A stretch of DNA of 64,000 bases from Dickeya chrysanthemi NCPPB 402 (lineage in GTDB: Bacteria > Pseudomonadota > Gammaproteobacteria > Enterobacterales > Enterobacteriaceae): assembly GCF_000406105.1 (NCBI RefSeq), contig NZ_CM001974.1, positions 753,685 to 817,684 on the forward strand, given 5' to 3'. The position numbers and the translations under genes were made by a program. Below are positions 21,413 through 30,877 of the stretch, one piece after another. The notes under the pieces were generated by a model. It saw only the letters and a list, made by a program, of their open reading frames with translations, did not search any database and was not told the DNA's origin. How positions within the stretch are numbered: position 1 is the first letter of the stretch; each line of letters begins with the position of its first letter.

Positions 21413-22040
21413 TTTCTAAGCTGCCTATACGGCAGTGCACCACCCAGAACTCCTGATACTTAACGGTTCCAATTTCTAAGCTGCCTATACGGCAGTGCAC
21501 ATCGAAATGAATGCGCTTCTTGAAGTAGGCGATTTCTAAGCTGCCTATACGGCAGTGCACTGCGTCCAACCATATCCGATAGTCCACACCCCTTTCTAAG
21601 CTGCCTATACGGCAGTGCACCGACTCAGCAACCTGCCCCCAAACGTCAGCATTTTCTAAGCTGCCTATACGGCAGTGCACCGAATCCGTTACCGCTTGCG
21701 CGATGGTCAATTTTTCTAAGCTGCCTATACGGCAGTGCACCGTCTCCAGGCGTTCCTGCTCGGCACTGGTCATTTCTAAGCTGCCTATACGGCAGTGCAC
21801 GATGATGCGCCGAATCCGATCTACATCACCGTTTTCTAAGCTGCCTATACGGCAGTGCACAAACCGTCACCAGTGCGTCGGCGGAATCAGATTTTCTAAG
21901 CTGCCTATACGGCAGTGCACGCGGTGGAGAGGTGCGCCGTTATCAGATTGTCTTTCTAAGCTGCCTATACGGCAGTGCACGGTCAGGATGTCGATAATTG
22001 ACTGACGAATATTTTCTAAGCTGCCTATACGGCAGTGCAC
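21413..22040 (-). CRISPR. CRISPR array 3, type I-F, 11 repeats and 10 spacers
   Basis: Eleven identical 28-bp repeats every 60 bp, read on the minus strand as GTGCACTGCCGTATAGGCAG plus CTTAGAAA. Compared with arrays 1 and 2 the loop is GTATA and the third base of the handle is G instead of T. All spacers are 32 bp. The leader lies on the right. No cas genes are adjacent, so it relies on the operon 6 kb away. Confidence 0.97.
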
Positions 22041-22171
22041 CGTAGCAATTTATCGCTTATGGCTTGATGTGAAAAGGAAAAATAGCGTTTTTCCCTGCGA
22101 AACCCTTTTTTTAAGTCGTTCTTTATCGTCATTAAAAATCAATGAGTTATAACGGAGTGAAAAAAAAGGGT
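22041..22171 (-). promoter_or_regulatory. Leader of CRISPR array 3
   Basis: Contains ACCCTTTTTTT (22102-22112), a perfect IHF consensus AATCAATGAGTTA (22137-22149) and AAAAAAAAGGGT (22160-22171). Read toward the array it aligns with leader 2 over nearly its full length, with the IHF site in the same orientation relative to the array. It ends about 70 bases before the pheC-like gene. Confidence 0.8.
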
Positions 22172-22241
22172 CAAAACCGGCATCGGTGGAAACGGCGTGC
22201 TACAGTGGCGTTTTTGTCAGACAGGCGTGTAAGGAACGTGT

Positions 22242-23009
22242 ATGAAAAAACGATTTTCACTGATGTTGTTATTGGGGCTGGCCGGCAGTGCCGGCGCGGC
22301 GTCTCATCTTGACCAGGTGCAGGAACGTGGCGTGCTGAAAGTGTGTACCACCGGCGATTACAAGCCTTACACGTCGCTGCGCGCTGATGGCGATTACGAA
22401 GGGATCGACATCGCGATGGCCCGCTCGCTGGCGAAAAGCCTGGGCGTGAAGGTGGAGTGGGTGAAAACCAGTTGGAAAACCCTGATGCCGGATTTCCAGT
22501 CCGGTCAGTGCGATATCGCCATGGGCGGGATTTCCGTCACGCTGGAACGCCAGAAAAAAGCCTTTTTCTCCAACCCTCTGGATGTTGACGGCAAGATCCC
22601 GTTGGTGCGTTGCGACGACAAAGATAAATACCAGACGGTCGAGCAGATTAACCAGCCGTCGGTGCGGGTGATTGAGCCTGCCGGCGGCACCAACGAAGCC
22701 TTTGTTCACGCTTATTTGCCGAAGGCCAGTCTGGCATTGCATGACAATGTGACCATCTTCCAGCAACTGGTGGACAAACAGGCGGACGTGATGATGACCG
22801 ATGCTTCGGAAGCGTTGTACCAGCAGAAACGTTATCCGCAATTGTGCGCGGTGAACCCCGCCTCGCCGATGCAATATGGTGAGAAAGCCTACATGCTGCC
22901 GCGTGACGACCTGAGCTGGAAGTTATATGTGGATCAATGGCTGCATTTGTCCAAATCGACCGGAGAGTACCGGAATATAATTTCTGAATGGTTGGGTAAA
23001 TCAGAATAA
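22242..23009 (+). CDS. Periplasmic cyclohexadienyl dehydratase (PheC-like)
   Basis: Binding-protein-fold enzyme that would convert prephenate to phenylpyruvate or arogenate to phenylalanine in the periplasm. It has 255 aa with a signal peptide (MKKRFSLMLLLGLAGSAGAA). It resembles P. aeruginosa PheC more than amino acid binding proteins: TTGDYKPYTS, VKTSWKTLMPDF, CDIAMGGISVTLERQ, GGTNEAFVHAYLPKA, DNVTIFQQLVDKQADVMMTDA and GEKAYMLPRDD. The GGTNE motif contains the glutamate reported as the catalytic acid in that family. No transporter genes are nearby, against a binding-protein role. If secreted as predicted it would work with an outside source of prephenate, or feed AroP uptake (inference). 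It has its own terminator. Confidence 0.8.
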   Translation: MKKRFSLMLLLGLAGSAGAASHLDQVQERGVLKVCTTGDYKPYTSLRADGDYEGIDIAMARSLAKSLGVKVEWVKTSWKTLMPDFQSGQCDIAMGGISVTLERQKKAFFSNPLDVDGKIPLVRCDDKDKYQTVEQINQPSVRVIEPAGGTNEAFVHAYLPKASLALHDNVTIFQQLVDKQADVMMTDASEALYQQKRYPQLCAVNPASPMQYGEKAYMLPRDDLSWKLYVDQWLHLSKSTGEYRNIISEWLGKSE

Positions 23010-23086
23010 AAGTTTGCTTTTGTTGCGTAATGTAACGTAAATAAATATAGTTAACGGTATATTTTGGGATAATGAACCGTTATTGC

Positions 23087-23128
23087 GCACCATGAGATAC
23101 TTTTTACTTATCTTTTGGTGCTTTTTTT
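23087..23128 (+). terminator. Terminator after the pheC-like gene
   Basis: Stem GCACCA..AGATA / TATCT..TGGTGC followed by seven T, 78 bases after the stop. Confidence 0.7.
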
Positions 23129-23252
23129 GTTCAGTTTTTTTGAGCGCCGTCGGCAAATTAACTCGATTTTAACAGCCTGATAATGGCGCTATTCTGCTTC
23201 ACATCGAAGGCAAGCACGCCTTCCCAACTCGAATAATGTGAAGAGGCTTACC

Positions 23253-23501
23253 ATGAAATCAATCAAAACCGTTGTTGCCGCTATTGCTCTGGCTACCGTT
23301 TCTTTCGGTGCGTTGGCCGCTACCGAAGTGCAATCAGCACAGAGCCGTGTTCAGGGAACCGTATCCGTGACCGGCTATAGCCTGGACGATTTGCAGCATC
23401 AACTGGCGGCCAAAGCCGATGCCGCCGGCGCTAAATCTTTCCACATCATCTCCGCCACCGGCGACGATCAGATGCGTGCCGTTGCCGAGCTGTATAACTA
23501 A
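23253..23501 (+). CDS. DUF1471 (YdgH/BhsA/McbA-like) small periplasmic protein
   Basis: 82 aa with a cleavable signal peptide (MKSIKTVVAAIALATVSFGALA) and one DUF1471 domain. Family members respond to stress and affect surface properties and biofilm; individual roles are mostly unknown. The typical GTVSVTGYSLDDLQHQLAAKA and SFHIISATGDDQMRAVAELY stretches are visible. The ATG at 23253 follows GAAGAGGCTTACC. An in-frame TTG/ATG-like extension 15 bases upstream is not needed. A single-gene unit: the upstream gap has no other gene and a strong terminator follows. Confidence 0.88.
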   Translation: MKSIKTVVAAIALATVSFGALAATEVQSAQSRVQGTVSVTGYSLDDLQHQLAAKADAAGAKSFHIISATGDDQMRAVAELYN

Positions 23502-23578
23502 TCCTTGAACGCTCAGTGATGGGGTGTTGAGTCACTGATTGTTTAACCGCTGCGCTGATCGCGTCAGCGGTGATGGAG

Positions 23579-23617
23579 AAAGCCCGAGCCCCGGATGATC
23601 CGGGGCTCGGGCTTTTT
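23579..23617. terminator. Bidirectional terminator between the DUF1471 gene and alr
   Basis: AAAGCCCGAGCCCCGGA-TGA-TCCGGGGCTCGGGCTTTTT, a 17-pair perfect stem with T or A tails on both sides. It can serve the convergent gene pair. Confidence 0.9.
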
Positions 23618-23647
23618 ACGTCGCGGCAATAACCGATAACGCCGGGG

Positions 23648-24724
23648 TTAGCCGATGTACTCCAGTTGAGTACGGGCGGTCAGGCGGGTAATCAATTCAT
23701 AGGCGCTGATGCCGTTGTGGGCGGCGATTTTCTCCACCGGCAGCGGCCCGCCCCACAAGATGACCTCATCGCCAACCTTGTCCTGGGCGTCTGGTCCCAG
23801 ATCGACGGTGATCATGTCCATCGACACCCGTCCGGACAGCGGAACCTCGCGACCGTTGATGCACACCGGGGTGCCGCTTTTCGCATCGCGCGGGTAGCCG
23901 TCGCCGTAGCCGATGGCGATCACACCGAGGCGGGTGTCGCGCGGGCTGCTCCAGGTGCTGCCGTATCCCACCGGCTCGCCGGCAGGGTGCTCGCGGACTG
24001 CGATCAGACGTGAGGTTAACGTCATCGCCGGTTTAAGCTGCCATTGGCTGGCGTCGCCTTCGGCCAGCGGCGAGACGCCGTACTGGATAATGCCGGGGCG
24101 GATTTGGTCGCGGTGGGCCTGCGGCCACAGCAAAATCCCGCCGGAGGCGGCGATCGACTGGCGGCCCGGCTTGCCCCGTGCAAAGGCGTCGAAACAGTCG
24201 AGCTGGCGTTGGGTGGTGTCTGTTTGTGGTTCATCCGCACGGCAAAAGTGGCTCATGATATTCACCGGCTGCACCACGTTGGTGCAGCGGCTGAGCCGGG
24301 CATAAAACGCTTCGGCCTGTTGCGGCAGCACGCCGAGACGGTGCATACCGGTATCGAGCTTCATCCATACCGTCAGCGGATGCGGCAGGTGCGCCTGTTC
24401 CAGCGCGGCGAGCTGTTCTTCACAGTGTACGGCGGTTTCCAACTGATGTTCGGCCAGCAACGGCAACTCATCGGCTGCGAAGAAGCCTTCCAGCAGCAGG
24501 ATGGGTTTGGTGATGCCGGCGGCGCGCAGCGCCAGCGCTTCGCTGAGGCGGGAGACGCCATAACCGTCGGCATCGGAAAAAGCGCGGGCGGCTTCTACCG
24601 CGCCGTGCCCGTAAGCGTTGGCTTTGACGATGGCGATCAGCCGGCTTTGCGGCGCCATCTGCCGGATACGTTGCAGGTTATGGCGTAAAGCCTGACGATC
24701 AATGACGGCGGTTGCCGTTTTCAT
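23648..24724 (-). CDS. alr: Alr, alanine racemase
   Basis: PLP enzyme interconverting L- and D-alanine for peptidoglycan. It has 358 aa. The PLP lysine is in [10 protein letters not shown] and the second catalytic base Tyr is in [20 protein letters not shown] and [10 protein letters not shown] are further signatures. It lies downstream of dnaB on the same strand, 73 bases apart, as in E. coli, and is probably cotranscribed. Confidence 0.96.
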   Translation of the reverse strand: MKTATAVIDRQALRHNLQRIRQMAPQSRLIAIVKANAYGHGAVEAARAFSDADGYGVSRLSEALALRAAGITKPILLLEGFFAADELPLLAEHQLETAVHCEEQLAALEQAHLPHPLTVWMKLDTGMHRLGVLPQQAEAFYARLSRCTNVVQPVNIMSHFCRADEPQTDTTQRQLDCFDAFARGKPGRQSIAASGGILLWPQAHRDQIRPGIIQYGVSPLAEGDASQWQLKPAMTLTSRLIAVREHPAGEPVGYGSTWSSPRDTRLGVIAIGYGDGYPRDAKSGTPVCINGREVPLSGRVSMDMITVDLGPDAQDKVGDEVILWGGPLPVEKIAAHNGISAYELITRLTARTQLEYIG

Positions 24725-24797
24725 TCTGAGTCCTTAGTGCGTGTATGTATTATCGACGGTGATGGATTTGTCCGCGTGGTTTATGCATCATCGTAGT

Positions 24798-26201
24798 TTA
24801 TTCATCATCATATTGTGGCCCGGCGTAATTGTCGAAACGCGACCACTGCCCGTTAAAGGTCAGGCGAACGGTGCCGATCGGCCCGTTACGCTGCTTCCCT
24901 AGAATGATTTCCGCGATGCCTTTCAGATCGCTGTTTTCGTGATAAACCTCATCACGGTAGATAAACATGATCAGGTCGGCGTCCTGCTCGATGGAGCCGG
25001 ATTCACGCAAGTCCGAGTTGACCGGACGTTTATCCGCGCGCTGTTCCAGACTGCGGTTAAGCTGCGACAGCGCGATGACCGGTACTTGCAATTCTTTTGC
25101 CAACGCTTTGAGTGAACGGGAAATTTCGGCGATTTCCAGCGTTCGGTTATCCGACAACGACGGTACCCGCATCAACTGTAGGTAGTCGATCATGATCAGG
25201 CTCAGGCCGTCGTGTTCGCGGAACACCCGGCGCGCACGCGAGCGCACTTCGGTCGGCGTCAGGCCGGATGAATCGTCGATGTACATGTTGCGTTTTTCCA
25301 GCAGCAATCCCATGGTGCTGGAGATACGCGCCCAATCCTCGTCGTCGAGCTGGCCGGTACGAATGCGGGTCTGGTCCACGCGCGACAGCGACGCCAGCAT
25401 ACGCATCATGATCTGCTCGCCGGGCATCTCCAGACTGAAGATCAGCACCGGTTTTTCCTGCGTCATGGCGGCGTTTTCGCACAGGTTCATGGCGAAGGTG
25501 GTTTTCCCCATGGAAGGACGCGCCGCCACGATAATCAGGTCGGATTTCTGCAAGCCGGCGGTTTTCTTGTCCAGATCCTGATAACCGCTGGAAACGCCGG
25601 TAACGCCGTCGTGCGGGCGCTGATAAAGCTGCTCGATGCGTGAAACGGTGTCTTCCAGAATGCGGTCGATGCTTTTGGGGCCTTCATCTTTGCTGGCGCG
25701 GTTTTCCGCTATCTGAAACACGCGCGATTCGGCCAGGTCCAGCAGATCTTCGCTGCTGCGGCCCTGCGGGTCGTAGCCGGCGTCGGCGATTTCGTTGGCG
25801 ACGGCGATCATTTCACGCACCACCGCACGTTCACGCACGATGTCGGCATAAGCGCCGATATTGGCGGCGCTGGGGGTGTTTTTGGCTAATTCCGCCAGAT
25901 AGGCGAACCCGCCGGCGGATTCCAGCTCGCCTTTTTGCTCCAGCGACTCCGACAGGGTGATCAGGTCGATGGGTTTGCTCATTTCCAGCAAACGCTGCAT
26001 CTCGTTGAAGATCATCCGGTGGGCGCGGTTGAAAAAGTCATTGGCACTGACGCGCTCGGCAACGTTGTCCCAGCGCTCGTTGTCGAGCATCAATCCCCCT
26101 AGCACCGACTGCTCCGCTTCGATGGAATGGGGCGGGAGTTTGAGCCCTTCTACCTGACGGTCGCGGAATTCTGCTGGTTTAGTTGGTTTTTTTTCTGCCA
26201 T
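24798..26201 (-). CDS. dnaB: DnaB, replicative DNA helicase
   Basis: Hexameric 5'-3' helicase at the replication fork. It has 467 aa (E. coli 471). The N-terminal domain (PPHSIEAEQSVLGGLMLD) is followed by a RecA-like motor with Walker A ARPSMGKTTFAMN, Walker B LIMIDYLQLM and the arginine finger region (SRSLKALAKELQVPVIALSQ). No intein. It is divergent from qorA with 121 bases between. Confidence 0.98.
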   Translation of the reverse strand: MAEKKPTKPAEFRDRQVEGLKLPPHSIEAEQSVLGGLMLDNERWDNVAERVSANDFFNRAHRMIFNEMQRLLEMSKPIDLITLSESLEQKGELESAGGFAYLAELAKNTPSAANIGAYADIVRERAVVREMIAVANEIADAGYDPQGRSSEDLLDLAESRVFQIAENRASKDEGPKSIDRILEDTVSRIEQLYQRPHDGVTGVSSGYQDLDKKTAGLQKSDLIIVAARPSMGKTTFAMNLCENAAMTQEKPVLIFSLEMPGEQIMMRMLASLSRVDQTRIRTGQLDDEDWARISSTMGLLLEKRNMYIDDSSGLTPTEVRSRARRVFREHDGLSLIMIDYLQLMRVPSLSDNRTLEIAEISRSLKALAKELQVPVIALSQLNRSLEQRADKRPVNSDLRESGSIEQDADLIMFIYRDEVYHENSDLKGIAEIILGKQRNGPIGTVRLTFNGQWSRFDNYAGPQYDDE

Positions 26202-26322
26202 GAAACGCGTTCTTTACCGGTTGATTTACCTTAAGGGGTGGGAGCATTGTATATCCTAATACAGGAATGACATATCGTCCGATAACATCACCGGGCAGAC
26301 AAAATAGAGCGAGGAGAGAATC

Positions 26323-27318
26323 ATGGCTAAACGTATTCAGTTCAGCGACCACGGCGGTCCTGGTGTGCTGGAGTATGTGGATTATACGCCGCGTGAGCCG
26401 GGTCTTAACGATGTGCAGGTAGAAAACCGCGCCATCGGCATCAATTTCATCGATACCTATTTTCGTTCCGGGTTGTACTCGCCGCCATCGCTGCCTTCAG
26501 GTCTGGGCACGGAAGCGGCCGGGGTGGTGATAAAAGTCGGGGCGAGTGTCAAACACCTGAAAGTGGGCGATCGCGTCGTGTATGCCCAGTCGGCGCTGGG
26601 GGCGTACAGCGAGCGGCATAACGTGCCGGCGGATAAGGCGGCGCTGTTGCCGGATAACATCAGTTTTGAGCAGGCGGCCGCGTCGTTCCTGAAAGGGCTG
26701 ACGGTGTATTACCTGCTGCGCCAGACCTATGAAGTCAAGCCGGGCGAGGTGTTTTTATTCCACGCGGCGGCCGGCGGCGTCGGGCTTATCGCCTGCCAAT
26801 GGGCGAAGGCGCTGGGGGCGAAACTGATCGGTACCGTCGGTTCCGACCAGAAAGCAGAACTGGCGAAACAGGCGGGGGCCTGGGCTACCATTAACTACCG
26901 CAAGGAAGATATCGCCCAGCGGGTGATGGAATTGACGCGTGAAGAGAAAGTCTCGGTGGTGTATGACTCTGTCGGCAAGGATACCTGGGAAGCTTCGCTG
27001 AACTGTCTGAAGCGGCGCGGGTTAATGGTCAGCTTCGGCAATGCGTCCGGCCCGGTAACCGGGGTGAATCTCGGCATCCTCAACCAGAAAGGATCGCTGT
27101 ACGTAACCCGGCCGTCGTTGTTCAGCTACATTACGAGCCGCGAGGAGCTGGAGCACGCCAGCCGCGAGCTGTTTGGGCTGATTGCCGGCGGCGCTATCAA
27201 TGTGGATGTACCGGAGAGCCAGAAATTTGCGCTGGAAGATGCGCAGTCTGCCCATCGGGCGCTGGAAAGCCGCAGTACGCAAGGGTCATGCCTGCTGATT
27301 CCCGGCTCCGCGTCATGA
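26323..27318 (+). CDS. qorA: QorA, NADPH:quinone oxidoreductase
   Basis: Zinc-independent medium-chain dehydrogenase/reductase of 331 aa. The cofactor site is seen as HAAAGGVGLIACQWAKALGA; there are no zinc-binding cysteines. Early stretches GINFIDTYFRSGLY and GTEAAGVV are typical of QorA. The start ATG follows GAGGAGAG. Position and orientation next to dnaB match E. coli. Confidence 0.95.
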   Translation: MAKRIQFSDHGGPGVLEYVDYTPREPGLNDVQVENRAIGINFIDTYFRSGLYSPPSLPSGLGTEAAGVVIKVGASVKHLKVGDRVVYAQSALGAYSERHNVPADKAALLPDNISFEQAAASFLKGLTVYYLLRQTYEVKPGEVFLFHAAAGGVGLIACQWAKALGAKLIGTVGSDQKAELAKQAGAWATINYRKEDIAQRVMELTREEKVSVVYDSVGKDTWEASLNCLKRRGLMVSFGNASGPVTGVNLGILNQKGSLYVTRPSLFSYITSREELEHASRELFGLIAGGAINVDVPESQKFALEDAQSAHRALESRSTQGSCLLIPGSAS

Positions 27319-27537
27319 TGCAATAAGCGTTAAAACATCGGAACGTGCGCCTTACCCGGCATGACCAGGCTGGGAAAGGCGCCCCCGCTTAACCTCCCGG
27401 TTTCCCCGGCGGTGTCTCACTTGTTAACAAAAAAGCCGTAGCAGACTGTTTGTTTTTTCATCATCCATCGCTACCATCTGGCCGAGATTCAGGCTTTGCC
27501 TGCTGTTCTTGTCGATAACATCCAACATCATGCCTGC

Positions 27538-27558
27538 AAAAACCGGGCACCGGTTTTT
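27538..27558. terminator. Hairpin in the qorA-P450 gap
   Basis: AAAAACCGG-GCA-CCGGTTTTT, a perfect nine-pair stem with A/T ends that could act on either strand. The 27319-27676 gap around it contains no convincing gene; short readings there have no family support. Confidence 0.55.
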
Positions 27559-27676
27559 GCCGCCGTCTACTGCGGCGTCGTTATGTCGTTCCTTGTTGTT
27601 TTCTTTATCTCTTTGGGATCCCGATAGCGGCTTTTTCACTGGTTATGTATCACCTGAACAAGGAAGGATATCGCGT

Positions 27677-29056
27677 ATGAAATCGATCAAACGACTGCCG
27701 ACGCCCCCGACCAGGGGCCTCCTCGGGCATGTTGAGTATTTAAAGCGGCATGACGTCCACTTACAGTTGTTGCGATGGAAAGAGCATTACGGCCCTTTTT
27801 ACCGTTTGAGGCTGGGATGGAAACCGGCGATGGTGATCGCGGATGCGGAGTGGATTCGTACCATCATGAAGGCCCGCCCCGATGAGTTTCGACGCAGAAG
27901 CAGTATTGAATCGGTGTTTCAGGAAGCCGGGTTGAACGGTGTTTTTTCTTCCGAGGGCGCCCGATGGGAGCATCAGCGGAAACTGACGGAGCCGATGTTC
28001 CAGCCGGCGCATCTGAAATATTTCTACCCGAGTCTCAGGAAGATCACCGCGCGCTTATCCGAACGTTTCGCCAGGCTGGCGCAAACCGGGGAGGTGTTTT
28101 CGCTGGTGGATGAGTTTAAGCGCTATACGGTGGATGTAACGTCGTTGCTGGCCTTCGGTGAGGACATCAACATTCTCGAGCAGGGAGAAAATCCGCTGTC
28201 GCAAAGTTTACGCCGCATGTTTCCCGTCATTAATCAGCGCTGTGGATCTCCCATTCCGCTCTGGCGCTATATCAGGAGAGAGCGGGACAAGCAGTTTGAT
28301 GCCAGCCTGAGCCTGATTCGTGAGCGCCTTTACGCCTTTATTGATCATCAGCGTGAACGCCTTGAGCAGAACCCGCAACTTACCGATGCCCCTGAAAATA
28401 TGCTGCAAATTATGATTAACGAGCAGAAAAAAGACGGGTCGCTGACAGATGAAGACATTCTGGCGAATGCGTTCACGTTGCTGCTGGCGGGGGAAGATAC
28501 CACCGCCAATACGCTGGCCTGGATGAGTTTTCTGCTTTGCTCGTCACCGTCAATGGAGGCGCAGGTTGTTGAGGAATGCCGCCAGGCGACTGAAGATTCT
28601 GGGGGCGTGTTGCCGTGGCCTTTACCCCGGATGCCGGTGCTCACCGCCGTGATGTATGAAGCCATGCGACTGAAACCGGTGGCGCCACTGCTTTACCTTG
28701 AGCCGGTGAAGGACACCGTGATTGCTGATTTCTTTATCCGGAAAGGGACGTATCTGTTTCTGATGCTACATGCGAATGGATTTGATGAGACGTTATTTCA
28801 GCAACCTCGCGATTTTATGCCTGAACGCTGGCTTGAGCGCGGGCAGGCGTCGTTTTCCGACCTTCAGCCGTTTGGCGGCGGCCCGCGCATGTGCCCAGGG
28901 CGGTCGCTGGCGTTAATGGAAATCAAGCTGGGGTTTCATGCGCTATGCAGCCAGTTTCGCGTTGAGGCGCAACAGCCGGCGTCGGACGTTATCGAGAGTT
29001 TTGCCTTCACCATGACCCCGGCCGGTTTTCGCGTAAGGCTGCATAAACGCCCGTAG
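27677..29056 (+). CDS. Cytochrome P450
   Basis: Heme monooxygenase of 459 aa, substrate unknown. The I-helix oxygen motif is AGEDTT (about 271-276), the K-helix ExxR is E328-R331 (YEAMRLKP) and the heme-ligand loop is FGGGPRMCPGRS with Cys at about 406. No membrane anchor is obvious, and the general look (LLGHVEYLKRHDVHLQLLRW) resembles the CYP4/CYP102-like class acting on fatty acids or terpenoids. The ATG at 27677 follows AAGGAAGG; a longer in-frame reading from 27509 is not supported. No ferredoxin or reductase gene is adjacent, so electrons must come from elsewhere. It sits where E. coli has pspG (between qorA and dusA), suggesting an insertion. Confidence 0.93.
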   Translation: MKSIKRLPTPPTRGLLGHVEYLKRHDVHLQLLRWKEHYGPFYRLRLGWKPAMVIADAEWIRTIMKARPDEFRRRSSIESVFQEAGLNGVFSSEGARWEHQRKLTEPMFQPAHLKYFYPSLRKITARLSERFARLAQTGEVFSLVDEFKRYTVDVTSLLAFGEDINILEQGENPLSQSLRRMFPVINQRCGSPIPLWRYIRRERDKQFDASLSLIRERLYAFIDHQRERLEQNPQLTDAPENMLQIMINEQKKDGSLTDEDILANAFTLLLAGEDTTANTLAWMSFLLCSSPSMEAQVVEECRQATEDSGGVLPWPLPRMPVLTAVMYEAMRLKPVAPLLYLEPVKDTVIADFFIRKGTYLFLMLHANGFDETLFQQPRDFMPERWLERGQASFSDLQPFGGGPRMCPGRSLALMEIKLGFHALCSQFRVEAQQPASDVIESFAFTMTPAGFRVRLHKRP

Positions 29057-29126
29057 ACGGCGACGTTAACGGCAGAATAAGAAAGCATGGGCGTTACCGG
29101 GGAGGTGTTGTGGTAAACCGAGTTGA

Positions 29127-29159
29127 AATAATACCGGCTCGTTAAGAGCCGGTATTATT
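29127..29159 (+). terminator. Hairpin terminator after the P450 gene
   Basis: AATAATACCGGCTC-GTTAA-GAGCCGGTATTATT, a perfect 14-pair stem whose 3' arm ends AT-rich; the T-run is weak. The rest of the gap up to 29391 shows no gene. Confidence 0.6.
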
Positions 29160-29391
29160 CCGCCGGCGGTTTTGCCATCAGCCTAATTTCATCAACTGTA
29201 TGTAGGGTACAGTGGGGAGCCGTCAGGAGAGTGCCGCTGGGCGGCTATTGTTTTCCTGACGATGATGAAAGGGTGTGTCCGGCTGCCTGCAACACAGCGA
29301 ACCGGACGATGGGCGGCATGTTAGCAGCCTCAGTAAAGAAAAAATATTTACTGGCGCACAGTTTGGTGTTTAGAACCTGTCCGCCGAACAT

Positions 29392-30423
29392 TCATCGTTT
29401 GACCTGCGCTAATGCGCGTTCCACCACCGCGGCATCGGCACCGGGTTTGTGGGCATTTTCACTCAGATAACGCCGCCACTGACGTGCGCCGGGTATGCCC
29501 TGAAACAGACCGAGCATATGACGCGTGATGTGGCCTAACGAAGCGCCGCCGGAGAGTTCGCGTTCGATATACGGGTACATCGCCTGCACTACCGCCACCT
29601 GATCCGGCACCGCACGGTCGACGCCAAACAGTTCGCTGTCGACCTGCGCCAGCATACCGGGATTTTGGTAGGCTTCGCGGCCTACCATCACGCCATCCAC
29701 GTGTTGCAGATGCTGCTGCGCGTCGGCCAACGTTTTGATGCCGCCGTTAATCGCCACCGTCAGCGACGGAAAATCGCGTTTAAGCTGGTAGACACGCGGA
29801 TAATCCAGCGGCGGGATCTCGCGGTTTTCCTTCGGGCTCAGGCCGGAAAGCCAGGCTTTGCGGGCATGCACGATAAAAGTATCGCAGCTACCCTGTTCGG
29901 ACACTGTGCGGATGAAATCGCATAAAAATTCGTAGCTGTCCTGATCGTCGATGCCGATACGGGTTTTCACCGTCACCGGAATGCCGACACGTTCGCGCAT
30001 GGCGGCGACGCAGTCGGCCACCAGTTGCGCTTCCGCCATCAGGCAGGCGCCGAAACGGCCGTTTTGCACCCGGTCGGACGGGCAACCGACGTTGAGGTTG
30101 ATTTCGTCATAACCGCGTTGTTCCGCCAGTAGCGCGCACTGCGCCAGTGCTGCCGGGTCGCTGCCGCCGAGTTGCAATGCCAGCGGATGCTCTTCGTCGC
30201 TGTAGGCCAGATAATCGCCCTTGCCGTGCAAAATTGCACCGGTGGTCACCATCTCGGTGTACAACAACGCGTGCTGACTCAGCAACCGGTGAAAGTAGCG
30301 GCAGTGGCGGTCAGTCCAATCCAACATCGGGGCGATGGAGAATCTCTGACGGTGGGCAGGCTTGACGGATACGGTCTCAGCGCCTGATTTCACCGGGTTT
30401 TCACTGATGGGTTTTTGAGTCAT
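29392..30423 (-). CDS. dusA: DusA, tRNA-dihydrouridine synthase A
   Basis: FMN enzyme reducing U20/U20a in the tRNA D-loop. It has 343 aa. Key features are [23 protein letters not shown], the catalytic Cys in [22 protein letters not shown], and the phosphate-binding NGGIKT...[13 protein letters not shown]. It is the expected backbone neighbour of qorA-dnaB. Confidence 0.96.
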   Translation of the reverse strand: MTQKPISENPVKSGAETVSVKPAHRQRFSIAPMLDWTDRHCRYFHRLLSQHALLYTEMVTTGAILHGKGDYLAYSDEEHPLALQLGGSDPAALAQCALLAEQRGYDEINLNVGCPSDRVQNGRFGACLMAEAQLVADCVAAMRERVGIPVTVKTRIGIDDQDSYEFLCDFIRTVSEQGSCDTFIVHARKAWLSGLSPKENREIPPLDYPRVYQLKRDFPSLTVAINGGIKTLADAQQHLQHVDGVMVGREAYQNPGMLAQVDSELFGVDRAVPDQVAVVQAMYPYIERELSGGASLGHITRHMLGLFQGIPGARQWRRYLSENAHKPGADAAVVERALAQVKR

Positions 30424-30592
30424 TTACGGGTGTTTCCAGACAGGTGTTGATTAAATCGTCCCCCTCGCTGCTCCGGGCGGCGGCACGCCTCTCGGTCGTT
30501 ATGGCGGGTGACTAGATAAAAACGTCACGTCGGCAAAGGCGCAAAACGCTATGGCCGTACCATCAGGGAATATACAGGCGAAGCGGTAGTAT

Positions 30593-30784
30593 ATACCCAA
30601 AATAATTCGAGTTGCAGGACAACACGCTCACGTGTTGAACAACGCAAAGCGTTGGCCCGTCAGGGCAAGGCTCATTGAGCCTTGTAACGCGGCGACGCAG
30701 CGAATCCCCGGGAGCTTACACAAGTAAGTGACCGGGGTGAGTGAGGAAAGTCAACACACCTGCAACGTGAAGTATGATGGGTAT
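30593..30784. repeat. ERIC element with internal hairpin module (192 bp)
   Basis: ERIC ends (ATACCCAAAATAATTCGAGT ... CTGCAACGTGAAGTATGATG) and core (GAATCCCCGGGAGCTTACAC...GTGACCGGGGTGAG), enlarged by a module at 30620-30683 of four hairpins: CAACACG-CTCA-CGTGTTG, AACGC-AAA-GCGTT, GCCC-GTCA-GGGC, AAGGCTC-ATT-GAGCCTT. The surrounding gap (30424-30592 and 30785-30877) has no gene. Confidence 0.88.
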
Positions 30785-30877
30785 AGCGGGAATCCCATTT
30801 CTTTGGCAGACCGCGTGGTAACCGGAGAACACGCTCCGCGCCATCGCATCCCCTTACCAATCGGATGCGAGGCAGGC

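Noticed and set aside
22242..23009. Amino acid ABC transporter binding protein
   Set aside because: No transporter genes nearby and motif matches (GGTNE, DNVTIFQQ) favour PheC; a binding-only role cannot be excluded.
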